Shown here piece after piece: positions 35,020 through 42,560 of a stretch of 64,000 nt of DNA; the stretch's first letter is position 1, and the number at the start of each line of letters is the position of its first letter. Source of the DNA: Marinobacter sp. DY40_1A1 (lineage in GTDB: Bacteria > Pseudomonadota > Gammaproteobacteria > Pseudomonadales > Oleiphilaceae); assembly GCF_016597815.1 (NCBI RefSeq), contig NZ_VCHA01000002.1, positions 186,001 through 250,000 of the forward strand, read 5' to 3'. A program made the position numbers and the translations under genes. Under the pieces are notes generated by a model that saw only the letters and a program-made list of their open reading frames with translations, had not been told where the DNA came from and did not search any database.

Positions 35020-35103
35020 TGCTAACCAATGCATGCACGGCAACGCCCATTACATAGCGCCTTCGGCTCCATTCTATGGGCGCGCATGCTGCAAGCGTTA
35101 ATA
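35020..35103 (+). repeat. attC site 4
   Basis: 84 bp from TGCTAAC to GTTAATA. The left box is the exact complement of the cassette 4 start (GTTAGCA, 34803-34809). Inner arms ATGCATGC / GCATGC and the pair ATAGCGCC...GGGCGCG fold the site. The cassette gene is reversed, but this site is in the same orientation as the others. Confidence 0.85.
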
Positions 35104-35126
35104 AATGTACAGAAGGAGATCCCCTC

Positions 35127-35405
35127 ATGGGGCTGAAGGGAAGCTGTTTGTGCGGTGAGATAAGTTACGAAATAGACTCTGTGGATATGCCCATTGTGCA
35201 TTGCCACTGCCAAACTTGTCTTAAAGCCCACGCTGCTCCATTTGCCTCTACGGCTGGCGTAAAGCGCGAGAATTTCCGCTGGCTGAAGGGTGCAAGTTCC
35301 ATTTCAACGTTCGAGTCCTCGCCAGGGAAGTTGCGTCATTTTTGCAAATGCTGTGGGTCTCAGTTGGTGGCAGAGAGGCCGGCGCAAGCACAGAGAATGG
35401 CGTGA
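35127..35405 (+). CDS. cassette 5: truncated GFA-family protein
   Basis: 92 residues starting at an ATG with the strong Shine-Dalgarno AGAAGGAGAT. It has the GFA zinc pattern: S-C-L-C-G-E-I-S-Y, H-C-H-C-Q-T-C near 32-37 and C-K-C-C-G-S-Q-L near 72-79, so the zinc-binding cysteines remain. Full GFA proteins run on for another 30-50 residues after C-G-S; here the reading frame ends after 13 more, four bases before attC5. The C-terminus has thus been lost or shifted. Members bind glutathione adducts or other thiols; activity of this form is doubtful. Confidence 0.75.
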   Translation: MGLKGSCLCGEISYEIDSVDMPIVHCHCQTCLKAHAAPFASTAGVKRENFRWLKGASSISTFESSPGKLRHFCKCCGSQLVAERPAQAQRMA

Positions 35406-35409
35406 CGAC

Positions 35410-35493
35410 ATTTAACCAGTCAATCAAGTTCGTTCCGGCCTGCGGCCTCCACCGGACGCCACTGACGTGGCGCCGCCAAGCTCAGCGCTAACG
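35410..35493 (+). repeat. attC site 5 (right end of the array)
   Basis: 84 bp from ATTTAAC to GCTAACG. The inner region GTTCCGGCCTGCGGCC / CCTCCACCGGACGCC is almost the same as in attC2. The right box has C in place of the first T of the consensus. The bases CTA within it are the stop codon of the next gene, read on the minus strand. Confidence 0.75.
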
Positions 35494-36294
35494 TTCACCC
35501 CTCGCGGCCAAAGTAACCCAGGATGCCTCTGCGTCCAGAAGGTATTGGTAGAGCCCCCGGATTGTGCTCTCATCGAACATCCTCATTTCCGGTGTTGAAT
35601 GGCACTCCTTGAGTTCAGCCAGTTCTTCATCACTCAGTTGCTCCAGCATAACGTAACTGACTAATTGGCTATATTTTGTCGTTTCACCGGACATCTTTTC
35701 GAACTCGGCCTCATTATAGTATGAGTCCATCATTTCCCGGGTTCGCCCTAACATCGGGTACTTTTCCTTCATGTCCAGATTCATCAGCCAGAACATCTGC
35801 TTTGTGGTCTTCAGCCAGATTTCCGGATTGCGATATTGGCTCTGCAGAGGCTTCACTTTTTCCATTCGATCGGGGTCTGGCTCGGTAATGCCCAGCTCGA
35901 GGGGCACCAGTTTATCGCGAAAGACCTGTGCGCCCTGCCTGGTCAGTCGCTGGTATTGAGCGAAATGGTATTTTTTCATGGAATCACTGGTGAAGCATTC
36001 CATTAGGCCCGCCACATGCTTTTGTTCCAGAGATTTGGTGAATTCCTGCACCGAATAACTAAAAATCGCCTGAATATCGAGCTTACCGGCGAAGTCGCGG
36101 AAAATCCGTGCAAGCTTTTCGGTGGGTACTCCCCGGGCAGTCCGGTTGTTGGCCTCAGAAACGCTCAGGCGGAAAGATAATACTTTCAGGTCAAGTCGAC
36201 TGGCTTCTACGAGCTTTTTTACGTCATCCGGTGAGACTTCTGCTCTGGCCAATGGCATGGTGACCAGTAACAACAGCACAACAAGGTACTTCAT
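35488..36294 (-). CDS. secreted protein of unknown function next to the array
   Basis: 268 residues. Signal peptide 1-18 (M-K-Y-L-V-V-L-L-L-L then A-R-A), followed by a mainly helical, charged protein with no cysteines, no lipobox and no membrane segment, so probably periplasmic. Repeated helices around Y-H-F-A-Q-Y-Q-R-L and L-S-D-E-E-L-A-E-L faintly recall DUF2059-like proteins, but I cannot assign it. A GTG at 36309 is also in frame; the ATG at 36294 suits the signal peptide. Its stop codon lies in the last attC core, so its C-terminus may have been altered by cassette insertion. Confidence 0.7.
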   Translation of the reverse strand: MKYLVVLLLLVTMPLARAEVSPDDVKKLVEASRLDLKVLSFRLSVSEANNRTARGVPTEKLARIFRDFAGKLDIQAIFSYSVQEFTKSLEQKHVAGLMECFTSDSMKKYHFAQYQRLTRQGAQVFRDKLVPLELGITEPDPDRMEKVKPLQSQYRNPEIWLKTTKQMFWLMNLDMKEKYPMLGRTREMMDSYYNEAEFEKMSGETTKYSQLVSYVMLEQLSDEELAELKECHSTPEMRMFDESTIRGLYQYLLDAEASWVTLAARGER

Positions 36295-36447
36295 AACGAC
36301 CGCAAGCACTGATTAACTCAGAGCACTCCTTTGCGTTTTTTGATAAAGCAGGGCCCAATGGTACCACCTGAATCTTAGGCAATGCGGAAGTGGCCAGCAA
36401 AACAAAGAGTCTGCGTGGGGGTTAGTATCGAGCTCATGAAACGCGAC

Positions 36448-37515
36448 TCACTGTGTCTGAACCATCTCATCCGTCACCTTGTACTCACCCACTAGCCACC
36501 GCAGAATTTCAGTGGCTGCCGGGTGATCGTAGGCATCGTATGTGCGCAGCAGGCTTTGCCGCTTTTCCTCGCTGATTCGCCCCAGCCCTGCATCCTGAAG
36601 CACCAGCAAATCACTGTGAAGCTGCTCTGCCAATTCCCTGCCCAGCACTTCTTTGGCAGCGCTGAAAAACGCATGTCCGTACTGGTATTCAGAACCCTGA
36701 CGATAAGAATCTGCCAGAGTTATGGCAGGAATTCTGGTTAACGTGGGCTGAAGCGCCGGGTTGATGCCATGGCCGGAAATATAGGCACCATTAGCCGCCG
36801 GGCGACCTGTAAACCCTCGCAGGTGAAGGTGCTGCGACATGCGGTCGCCGTCGTTTACCGGGTAGTTGTCCCAGAGCACGGGTTTGCGTCCGAGCTGTTC
36901 ATTCACACGTTTGAGATGCCCAGGGGAGATTTCTCTGGAACAAACTTCCTCTCCTGTCCAGAAAACCTGGATGTCATGATGCAGCAGGCGGCCAAGGGTT
37001 TCCAGATAGCCGGGCGGGCGTTCACCGAACACCCGATCCAGCACCGGATCATCTGAATAGTAGCTGGGGCATATTGAGAGGATACGAGCCTGAGTGCGCT
37101 CCCGAATCCAGTGCATGATCTCTACTTGAGTTTCGGCAAGCCCCGGGGTGTCGGAGTGCATGTCGTCAAACAGTATGGCCAGTTCATCAATCCCGATACG
37201 GTCAAGCTGTTCGAGCTTCACGGCCAGTGCGCTGCGGGCGTCATCATCAAAGTTATTGAAGATTTCGAAGGGGCTCAGGCCAATACCAAACCGCAGGCCT
37301 TGTTTACGGCAAAACCGACCAAACTCCGCTAATTCTGAAACTATTTCCGGCGGGTGAGGCTCTTGCCAGCGCCGGCGCAGAAAGGCGTCGGCCTTGGGTG
37401 CATAAAGATAAAAGCAGTATCCATGGGGCGCAAGCGCGCGAACCAGCTGCTGTCGCTCTTGCCAGTTCCATACTGGCCCGTAAAAGCCTTCGATAATGCC
37501 AAGTGTTGTACCCAT
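36448..37515 (-). CDS. GH84 O-GlcNAcase-like glycoside hydrolase
   Basis: 355 residues. A TIM barrel of the beta-N-acetylglucosaminidase (NAGidase) family: it begins G-I-I-E-G-F-Y-G-P, has Y-L-Y-A-P-K-A-D near 37-43, and shows the adjacent catalytic aspartates D117-D118 in I-L-F-D-D-M-H. In GH84 the pair acts by substrate-assisted catalysis on the N-acetyl group. W-D-N-Y-P-V-N-D and the Asn/Asp set that hold the sugar are also present. No signal peptide, so the enzyme is cytoplasmic. GGGAGAG precedes the ATG. Natural substrate unknown; turnover of an internal GlcNAc glycoconjugate is possible. Confidence 0.85.
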   Translation of the reverse strand: MGTTLGIIEGFYGPVWNWQERQQLVRALAPHGYCFYLYAPKADAFLRRRWQEPHPPEIVSELAEFGRFCRKQGLRFGIGLSPFEIFNNFDDDARSALAVKLEQLDRIGIDELAILFDDMHSDTPGLAETQVEIMHWIRERTQARILSICPSYYSDDPVLDRVFGERPPGYLETLGRLLHHDIQVFWTGEEVCSREISPGHLKRVNEQLGRKPVLWDNYPVNDGDRMSQHLHLRGFTGRPAANGAYISGHGINPALQPTLTRIPAITLADSYRQGSEYQYGHAFFSAAKEVLGRELAEQLHSDLLVLQDAGLGRISEEKRQSLLRTYDAYDHPAATEILRWLVGEYKVTDEMVQTQ

Positions 37516-37642
37516 GGCGCTCTCCCTATCAGCTCGGTGTGTTAACACATGGTATACCTACCGCAAGCGAATGGTATATCTCATCCGTATTGTCGGCCGC
37601 AAAAGCAAGCTACTATAAAGCGAAATCCCGACGGAACCGGCT

Positions 37643-38704
37643 ATGAATCCATCTCAGGCAAGGCTGGGCAGTCTTGATGCATTGCGTGGCCTCGCAGCTC
37701 TGGGGGTGGTGCTTTTTCATTACCTGCCCTATTACGACAAGCTCTTTGGCCATTCATTCGAGTTGCCGCAGCTGCTGACAGAGGCTCTGCTCTTTGGCCG
37801 TTACGGTGTGCACCTGTTCTTCATTCTCAGCGGCTTTGTCATCTTCATGACCCTTGAACGCACCCGCAATGCCGCCTGGTTTGGTTTGGCGAGGGCGGTG
37901 CGGCTGCTGCCAGCACTCTGGGCCGGCATTATTCTTACGTTCACCTCTGTGCATCTTCTTGGCCCCGAAAGCCGCGCGGTCAGTTTTGAAACCGCCTTGC
38001 TCAACGCAACCTTGCTGCATGAGTATTTTGGCGCCGAGCATGTGGATGGTGCTTACTGGAGCCTTGTCGTTGAGGTGACCTTCTACAGCTGGATGGCATT
38101 ATTGTTTTATACCCTGCGGGACTGGTCACGGCTGCGCCTGGCCTTCTGGGTGTGGATGCTGGTGAGCTATGCAGGCGTGATCTGGTGGAAGCAGATACCT
38201 GAGGGCGTGGAGTTTCTGGTCAAGGACCTGATGTTTGTAAAATATGCCCCCCTGTTTATGGGCGGCATACTGATTTACCGCATTTACAAATACGGCCGGC
38301 CAGCGATAGCAGATACCGCATTGCTGGCGCTGGCGGTTTGCCACGGCCTGCTTGCCTACAAAATGCCCTACAGTTTTTTTGTACTGGGGTGTTTCACTGT
38401 GTTTGCTCTCGCTGTAGCCGGTCGCCTTAACTGGCTGGCAAACCGGCCCCTGCTGTGGCTGGGCAGCCTCTCCTACAGCCTCTATCTGGTGCACCAGAAT
38501 ATTGGATATGGGGTAATCAGCTGGAGCTACAACGCGGGCCTGCCGGGCTGGCTGGGCGTAATTCTCGCGCTCGCCACGGCATTTGTGCTTGCCTCGCTGA
38601 TTCATTACACCGTTGAAAAGCCCACTCAGCGCCAGTTCCGTAGCTGGCGCCGTCGTTCTGAGGCCGTCAGAACTGCAGGCACAACAGCAAAAGCCGTCGA
38701 ATAG
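37643..38704 (+). CDS. membrane acyltransferase, acyltransferase-3 family
   Basis: 353 residues with about ten membrane segments. The N-terminus has the family start L-D-A-L-R-G-L-A-A-L-G-V-V-L-F-H-Y, with the conserved R and catalytic-type His, and F-F-I-L-S-G-F-V near 60. Members move acetyl or other acyl groups onto cell-surface sugars (OafA type). No polysaccharide genes lie nearby to suggest the acceptor. A Pro-poor C-terminal tail of about 25 residues is basic and cytoplasmic. Confidence 0.88.
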   Translation: MNPSQARLGSLDALRGLAALGVVLFHYLPYYDKLFGHSFELPQLLTEALLFGRYGVHLFFILSGFVIFMTLERTRNAAWFGLARAVRLLPALWAGIILTFTSVHLLGPESRAVSFETALLNATLLHEYFGAEHVDGAYWSLVVEVTFYSWMALLFYTLRDWSRLRLAFWVWMLVSYAGVIWWKQIPEGVEFLVKDLMFVKYAPLFMGGILIYRIYKYGRPAIADTALLALAVCHGLLAYKMPYSFFVLGCFTVFALAVAGRLNWLANRPLLWLGSLSYSLYLVHQNIGYGVISWSYNAGLPGWLGVILALATAFVLASLIHYTVEKPTQRQFRSWRRRSEAVRTAGTTAKAVE

Positions 38705-38756
38705 GCTAACCTTTGATCACTGGATTGACTAAATACCCGACTGCCGGAGTTTGGCC

Positions 38757-39215
38757 ATGGAAATAAAAACCTTTGAAGATCTGATTGACTGGACCCGCCA
38801 GCTGCACGCTCACCTGGCTAGGTGCCTGCACGATGCAGCAGAGAAACACAGCAATGAACGCGCAAGTGCGCTTATGGACTACGTTGCCAGCCACGAAACC
38901 CTGTTAGCCAAGGCGGTGGCAGAATTCGAAAAACAGGCTGACCCAAAAGTACTGAAAACGCGGCTTTATGACTATCAAACGCACAAGCCCTTTACCCCTG
39001 GCGCGGCCTGCGATCCTCGGCTTACGACCATGAGCTTTGATGACATAGCCAAAGAAGTTTTTACCTTTCACGATGAGATTATGGAGCTGTACAAAACACT
39101 CATTGGCAAGGCTGAAATCGAGGGCGCAAAGACACTGCTAGAGGATCTCCTGTCCCTGGAACAACACCACGCCATGCAGCTTTCCAGCCAGATTGGCAGG
39201 ATGAACGACCTTTGA
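38757..39215 (+). CDS. helical-bundle (ferritin-like) protein, unknown function
   Basis: 152 residues, all helix by pattern, no signal peptide or membrane segment. Four long helices carry possible metal-ligand pairs: H-L-A-R-C-L-H-D near 22-28, S-H-E-T near 48-51, F-H-D-E-I-M-E near 102-108 and L-E-Q-H-H near 136-140. This fits a ferritin-like or haemerythrin-like bundle, and from memory similar small proteins occur in Pseudomonas without a known role. The ATG at 38757 has CGGAG before it; a TTG two codons upstream is less likely. Confidence 0.65.
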   Translation: MEIKTFEDLIDWTRQLHAHLARCLHDAAEKHSNERASALMDYVASHETLLAKAVAEFEKQADPKVLKTRLYDYQTHKPFTPGAACDPRLTTMSFDDIAKEVFTFHDEIMELYKTLIGKAEIEGAKTLLEDLLSLEQHHAMQLSSQIGRMNDL

Positions 39216-39363
39216 GGCCACTCTTCGGCCTACGACCTATGTCTTACCCAGGGTGATTTTTCGTTTTACTGGCGCAGGTTACTTGTTAATGTGAACCAGT
39301 TGAAAGACCTCTCAAAAGAAGGTCCAGCTCGATCCATAACAATGACAAAAGGACACAAGAGCA

Positions 39364-40440
39364 ATGAAAATCCGTTCTGTTCTATCGGCAGCCGTGCTCG
39401 CCGTAGCTGCTACGTTCACCTCCGCACAAGCCTTTGCACAAGACACCTTCACCCTGAAAATGGCAGAAACCTGGGGCCCGAACTTCCCGATTTTTGGTGA
39501 CACAACCAAGAACTTTGCGAAGTCCGTCGAAACCATGTCTAACGGACGCCTCAAGATTCGCATAGATTCCGCCAACAAGCACAAAGCACCTCTGGGCGTG
39601 TTTGATATGGTGAAAGCTGGCCAGTACGACATGGGCCACTCGGCTTCCTATTACTGGAAAGGCAAGGTTCCTGAGACCCTGTTCTTCACCAGCATGCCCT
39701 TTGGCATGAATGCTATGGAACAATATGCCTGGTTCTACCATGGTGGCGGCATGGAACTCATGCAGGAAGTTTACGGCGCCCACAACATGCTGTCTTTCCC
39801 CGGCGGCAACACAGGCGTTCAAATGGGTGGCTGGTTTCGCGAGGAAATCAAATCGCTGGACGACCTCAAAGGTCTGAAAATGCGTATCCCTGGCTTCGCC
39901 GGTGAAGTCTTCGCAGAAGTGGGCGTGAATCCCACCAACATTGCACCGGGGGAGCTTTACACCGCATTGGAGCGCAACACCATTGATGCGGTTGAGTGGG
40001 TAGGTCCGGCCCTGGATTTGCGCCTTGGCTTTCAGCAGATTGCCGATTACTACTACACCGGGTGGCACGAGCCAGCTACCGAACTGCAGTTCCTGATCAA
40101 CAAGAAAGTGTGGGAAAAGCTGCCGGCTGATCTGAAGGAAATCCTGCGTGTTGCCATGCGCACCGCCTCTTACGACATGCTGGTTCTTTCCCAGCACGCC
40201 AATGCGGAAGCCTGGGCCAACATCAAGAAAGACTATCCCAACGTGCAGATCAAACAGTTCCCACAGGATATCTTCCAGGCCATGTACGATGCCAACAAGA
40301 AACTCCTGAAAGAAGCGTCTGCGAGCAACGAGCAAGCAGCCCGGATTGTGAAGTCGCAACAGGACTATCTGGCGCAAAGCCGTGCTTACACCGATATTTC
40401 TGAACGCGCCTACCTGAACACCATGGGCACAGTCGAGTAA
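39364..40440 (+). CDS. TRAP transporter substrate-binding protein (TakP/DctP type)
   Basis: 358 residues with a Sec signal peptide (1-25, ending A-Q-A-F-A). It binds an organic acid in the periplasm and passes it to the membrane pair encoded downstream. The ligand region has K-G-L-K-M-R-I-P-G with the carboxylate-binding Arg, E-W-V-G-P and Y-Y-T-G-W-H-E-P. These blocks resemble TakP-type binders of 2-oxo acids rather than the C4-dicarboxylate DctP group; this is a family impression. AGGA lies before the ATG. It is followed by a terminator-like hairpin, as is common between an abundant binding protein and its permease genes. Confidence 0.92.
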   Translation: MKIRSVLSAAVLAVAATFTSAQAFAQDTFTLKMAETWGPNFPIFGDTTKNFAKSVETMSNGRLKIRIDSANKHKAPLGVFDMVKAGQYDMGHSASYYWKGKVPETLFFTSMPFGMNAMEQYAWFYHGGGMELMQEVYGAHNMLSFPGGNTGVQMGGWFREEIKSLDDLKGLKMRIPGFAGEVFAEVGVNPTNIAPGELYTALERNTIDAVEWVGPALDLRLGFQQIADYYYTGWHEPATELQFLINKKVWEKLPADLKEILRVAMRTASYDMLVLSQHANAEAWANIKKDYPNVQIKQFPQDIFQAMYDANKKLLKEASASNEQAARIVKSQQDYLAQSRAYTDISERAYLNTMGTVE

Positions 40441-40459
40441 GATAGCGCTTGAAAAGGAG

Positions 40460-40492
40460 CCGGGATCGCTCTGAAGGTGATCCCGGTTTTGT
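40460..40492 (+). terminator. hairpin between the TRAP binding protein and permease genes
   Basis: Arms CCGGGATC (40460-40467) and GATCCCGG (40479-40486), then TTTTGTTGTT. It likely stops part of the transcripts so that the binding protein is made in excess of the permeases. Confidence 0.75.
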
Positions 40493-40540
40493 TGTTTATA
40501 GCAATAGCAGAATCGCCAACCCCCAGGCGGAGGATAGTGA

Positions 40541-41086
40541 ATGCAGTGGATTATAAAGCTGGATGAGGGCCTGGCCCGCGTATCCATTTTTTGCGGCTGG
40601 ATTGCCTGCGTCGCAATGCTGCTGATGGCAGGCAATGTGTTTTACGACGTTGTCGCCCGATACGCATTCAATGAAGTGTCCATTGGCATGCAAGAAATGG
40701 AATGGCACCTCTACTCAGTGGTGTTTCTGCTCGGCATCCCCTATGCACTGCGCACCGACGGCCACGTAAGGGTTGATGTGTTTTACACGCGCTGGAGCAA
40801 CAAGGCCAAGGCTTGGGTAAACCTGACAGGCGCCCTGCTGTTCGTTGTGCCATTTGCCTGGCTGATAGGCATCTATGGGTATGATTTTGCACTGGACGCT
40901 TACACCATGGGCGAAGGCAGTGGTGATCCGGGGGGGTTGCCGTATCGCTGGGTGATCAAATCTGTAATCCCGCTCTCGGCGTTTTTTATCGCCATTGCCG
41001 GCCTGAATATGGCCACCTTTGCCCTGCGCGTAATGGCTGGCGACAAGCAGTACGATGTAGAGCACAGCGGAGGGGGCCTCGCATGA
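40541..41086 (+). CDS. TRAP transporter small membrane subunit (DctQ)
   Basis: 181 residues with four membrane segments (about 18-36, 55-75, 90-112 and 140-160). It shows the DctQ pattern E-M-E-W-H-L-Y-S-V-V-F-L-L-G and Y-A-L-R-x-D-G-H-V-R-V-D-V-F-Y. It pairs with the large subunit; its last four bases overlap that gene (ATGA). A sodium-driven uptake system is expected from the family. Confidence 0.92.
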   Translation: MQWIIKLDEGLARVSIFCGWIACVAMLLMAGNVFYDVVARYAFNEVSIGMQEMEWHLYSVVFLLGIPYALRTDGHVRVDVFYTRWSNKAKAWVNLTGALLFVVPFAWLIGIYGYDFALDAYTMGEGSGDPGGLPYRWVIKSVIPLSAFFIAIAGLNMATFALRVMAGDKQYDVEHSGGGLA

Positions 41087-42378
41087 TCGGCATGATTATG
41101 TTCCTCGTCGCCCTATTCATGCTGATGCTGGGCTTCCCTGTTGCCTTCACATTTGGCGGCGTTGCTTTGTTCTTCGGCGTATTTGCAGAAGGCATGGATC
41201 TGTTCGCCTTCATGCCTTATCGCATCATGAGCGTAATGCAGAATACGGTGTTGATGGCCGTACCCCTGTTTATATTCATGGGCGTTGTTCTGCAACGCAC
41301 GCGCCTGGCAGAGCAGTTGTTAACATCCATGGGTCGCTTGTTTGGTGGCCTGCCCGGTGGCCTGGCCATTTCAACCATTCTTGTGGGTGCCCTGCTTGCA
41401 GCCTCTACCGGTGTTGTGGGTGCAAGCGTGGTGGCTATGGGGCTGATTTCTTTACCTGTCATGCTGGCCCACAAGTACGACAAACGCCTGGCAACCGGCA
41501 CCATCTGTGCAGCGGGCACCTTGGGGCAGATAGTTCCCCCATCAATCATTCTGATTATTCTGGGCGACGTGCTTGGGCTCCCCGTAGGGGATCTGTTCAA
41601 GGCAGCCGTTGGGCCGGGCGTGGTTCTTATTGGCCTCTACATTGTCTACATTCTGGTGGTAACACGCTTCAAGCCGGAGACCGCCCCGGCTATGCCAAAA
41701 GACGACAGCGTGTCCCGTAAAAAGGAAATCATGAACGCTCTGTTGGCGATCATTCCGCCACTGGCATTGATTGTTATAGTGCTTGGCTCGATCTTTACTG
41801 GCATAGCGACACCCACAGAATCCTCCGCACTGGGCGGCATCGGCGCCATTATTCTGGCCATTATCTATCGTCAGTTCTCATTCCAGATGGTGTGGGACGC
41901 CTCGAAAGATACGGTTAAAGTAACCGCCATGGTGTTTGCCATCCTGATCGGTGCAACCGCCTTCTCAATGGTGTTCAGCTACACCGGTGGCGATTATCTG
42001 CTGGAGGAATGGATGCTGGCGCTTCCGGGCGAGAAGTGGGGCTTTATCATCCTCGCCATGCTGGTGATTATGATTCTGGGCTTTTTCATCGACTTTGTGG
42101 AAATCTCCTTCATCATCGTGCCTATTCTGGCGCCGGTAGCAGAAGCCCTGGGTATCAATATGCTCTGGTTTGCCATACTCATCGCCATGAACCTGCAAAC
42201 CAGCTTCCTCACACCGCCTTTCGGGTTCTCCCTGTTCTATCTCAAAGGAGTTGCGCCGCCAGAAGTGCGAACGGTCGACATCTACAAAGGGGTCTTGCCG
42301 TTCATCCTCCTGCAGGTATTGGTACTGGCAATGATCGTGATATTCCCGGAGTGGTTTGGCATGAGTTCCTCTTACTGA
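41083..42378 (+). CDS. TRAP transporter large membrane subunit (DctM)
   Basis: 431 residues with about 12 membrane segments. Conserved blocks of the DctM family: G-F-P-V-A-F-T-F-G near 20, A-S-T-G-V-V-G-A-S-V-V near 107, A-A-G-T-L-G-Q-I-V-P-P-S near 145, and T-P-P-F-G-F-S-L-F-Y near 380. It carries the sodium-coupled transport step. It completes a binding-protein, DctQ, DctM operon in the usual order. Confidence 0.94.
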   Translation: MIGMIMFLVALFMLMLGFPVAFTFGGVALFFGVFAEGMDLFAFMPYRIMSVMQNTVLMAVPLFIFMGVVLQRTRLAEQLLTSMGRLFGGLPGGLAISTILVGALLAASTGVVGASVVAMGLISLPVMLAHKYDKRLATGTICAAGTLGQIVPPSIILIILGDVLGLPVGDLFKAAVGPGVVLIGLYIVYILVVTRFKPETAPAMPKDDSVSRKKEIMNALLAIIPPLALIVIVLGSIFTGIATPTESSALGGIGAIILAIIYRQFSFQMVWDASKDTVKVTAMVFAILIGATAFSMVFSYTGGDYLLEEWMLALPGEKWGFIILAMLVIMILGFFIDFVEISFIIVPILAPVAEALGINMLWFAILIAMNLQTSFLTPPFGFSLFYLKGVAPPEVRTVDIYKGVLPFILLQVLVLAMIVIFPEWFGMSSSY

Positions 42379-42560
42379 CACTGAACGCAGCCGGGTCGCC
42401 CGATCCGGCTGCAACTTCTCTCCCCGCACAGACCTGACAAACGCAAAACCTTTTCTATACTGAACAGACAATCAAACATTCTCAGACAAGTATTCGGGAT
42501 TAGCCTTGGCGTAGAGCCGCCGGCCTGAACAGCAATGTTAAGGTAAAAGAGGAAAAGTCC

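Larger units (their letters stand above)
33069..35493 (+). mobile_element. integron cassette array without integrase (five cassettes)
   Basis: Five short unrelated frames are each followed within 2-37 bp by a site of 79-90 bp that starts with an R''-type box (…TAAC or …AAC), often followed by CAGT, and ends in a G-T-T-R-R-R-Y-type box. For cassettes 1, 3 and 4 the closing box is the exact complement of the cassette's own first seven bases; cassette 2 matches at six of seven and cassette 5 at five. Two of the sites share the inner core CCGGCCT...CCTCCACCGGACGCC typical of Pseudomonas-type attC. Base composition is AT-richer than the flanks by eye. Such loci are termed CALIN. Confidence 0.85.

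Noticed and set aside
36300-36440. Possible sixth attC after the secreted protein gene
   Set aside because: GATTAAC and GTTAGTA are present, but they do not fit the consensus boxes or the expected complement of the attC5 right box.
39382-40635. 417-codon minus-strand frame opposite the TRAP binding protein
   Set aside because: It is antisense to a clear binding protein with a signal peptide and has a low-complexity, unfamiliar sequence.
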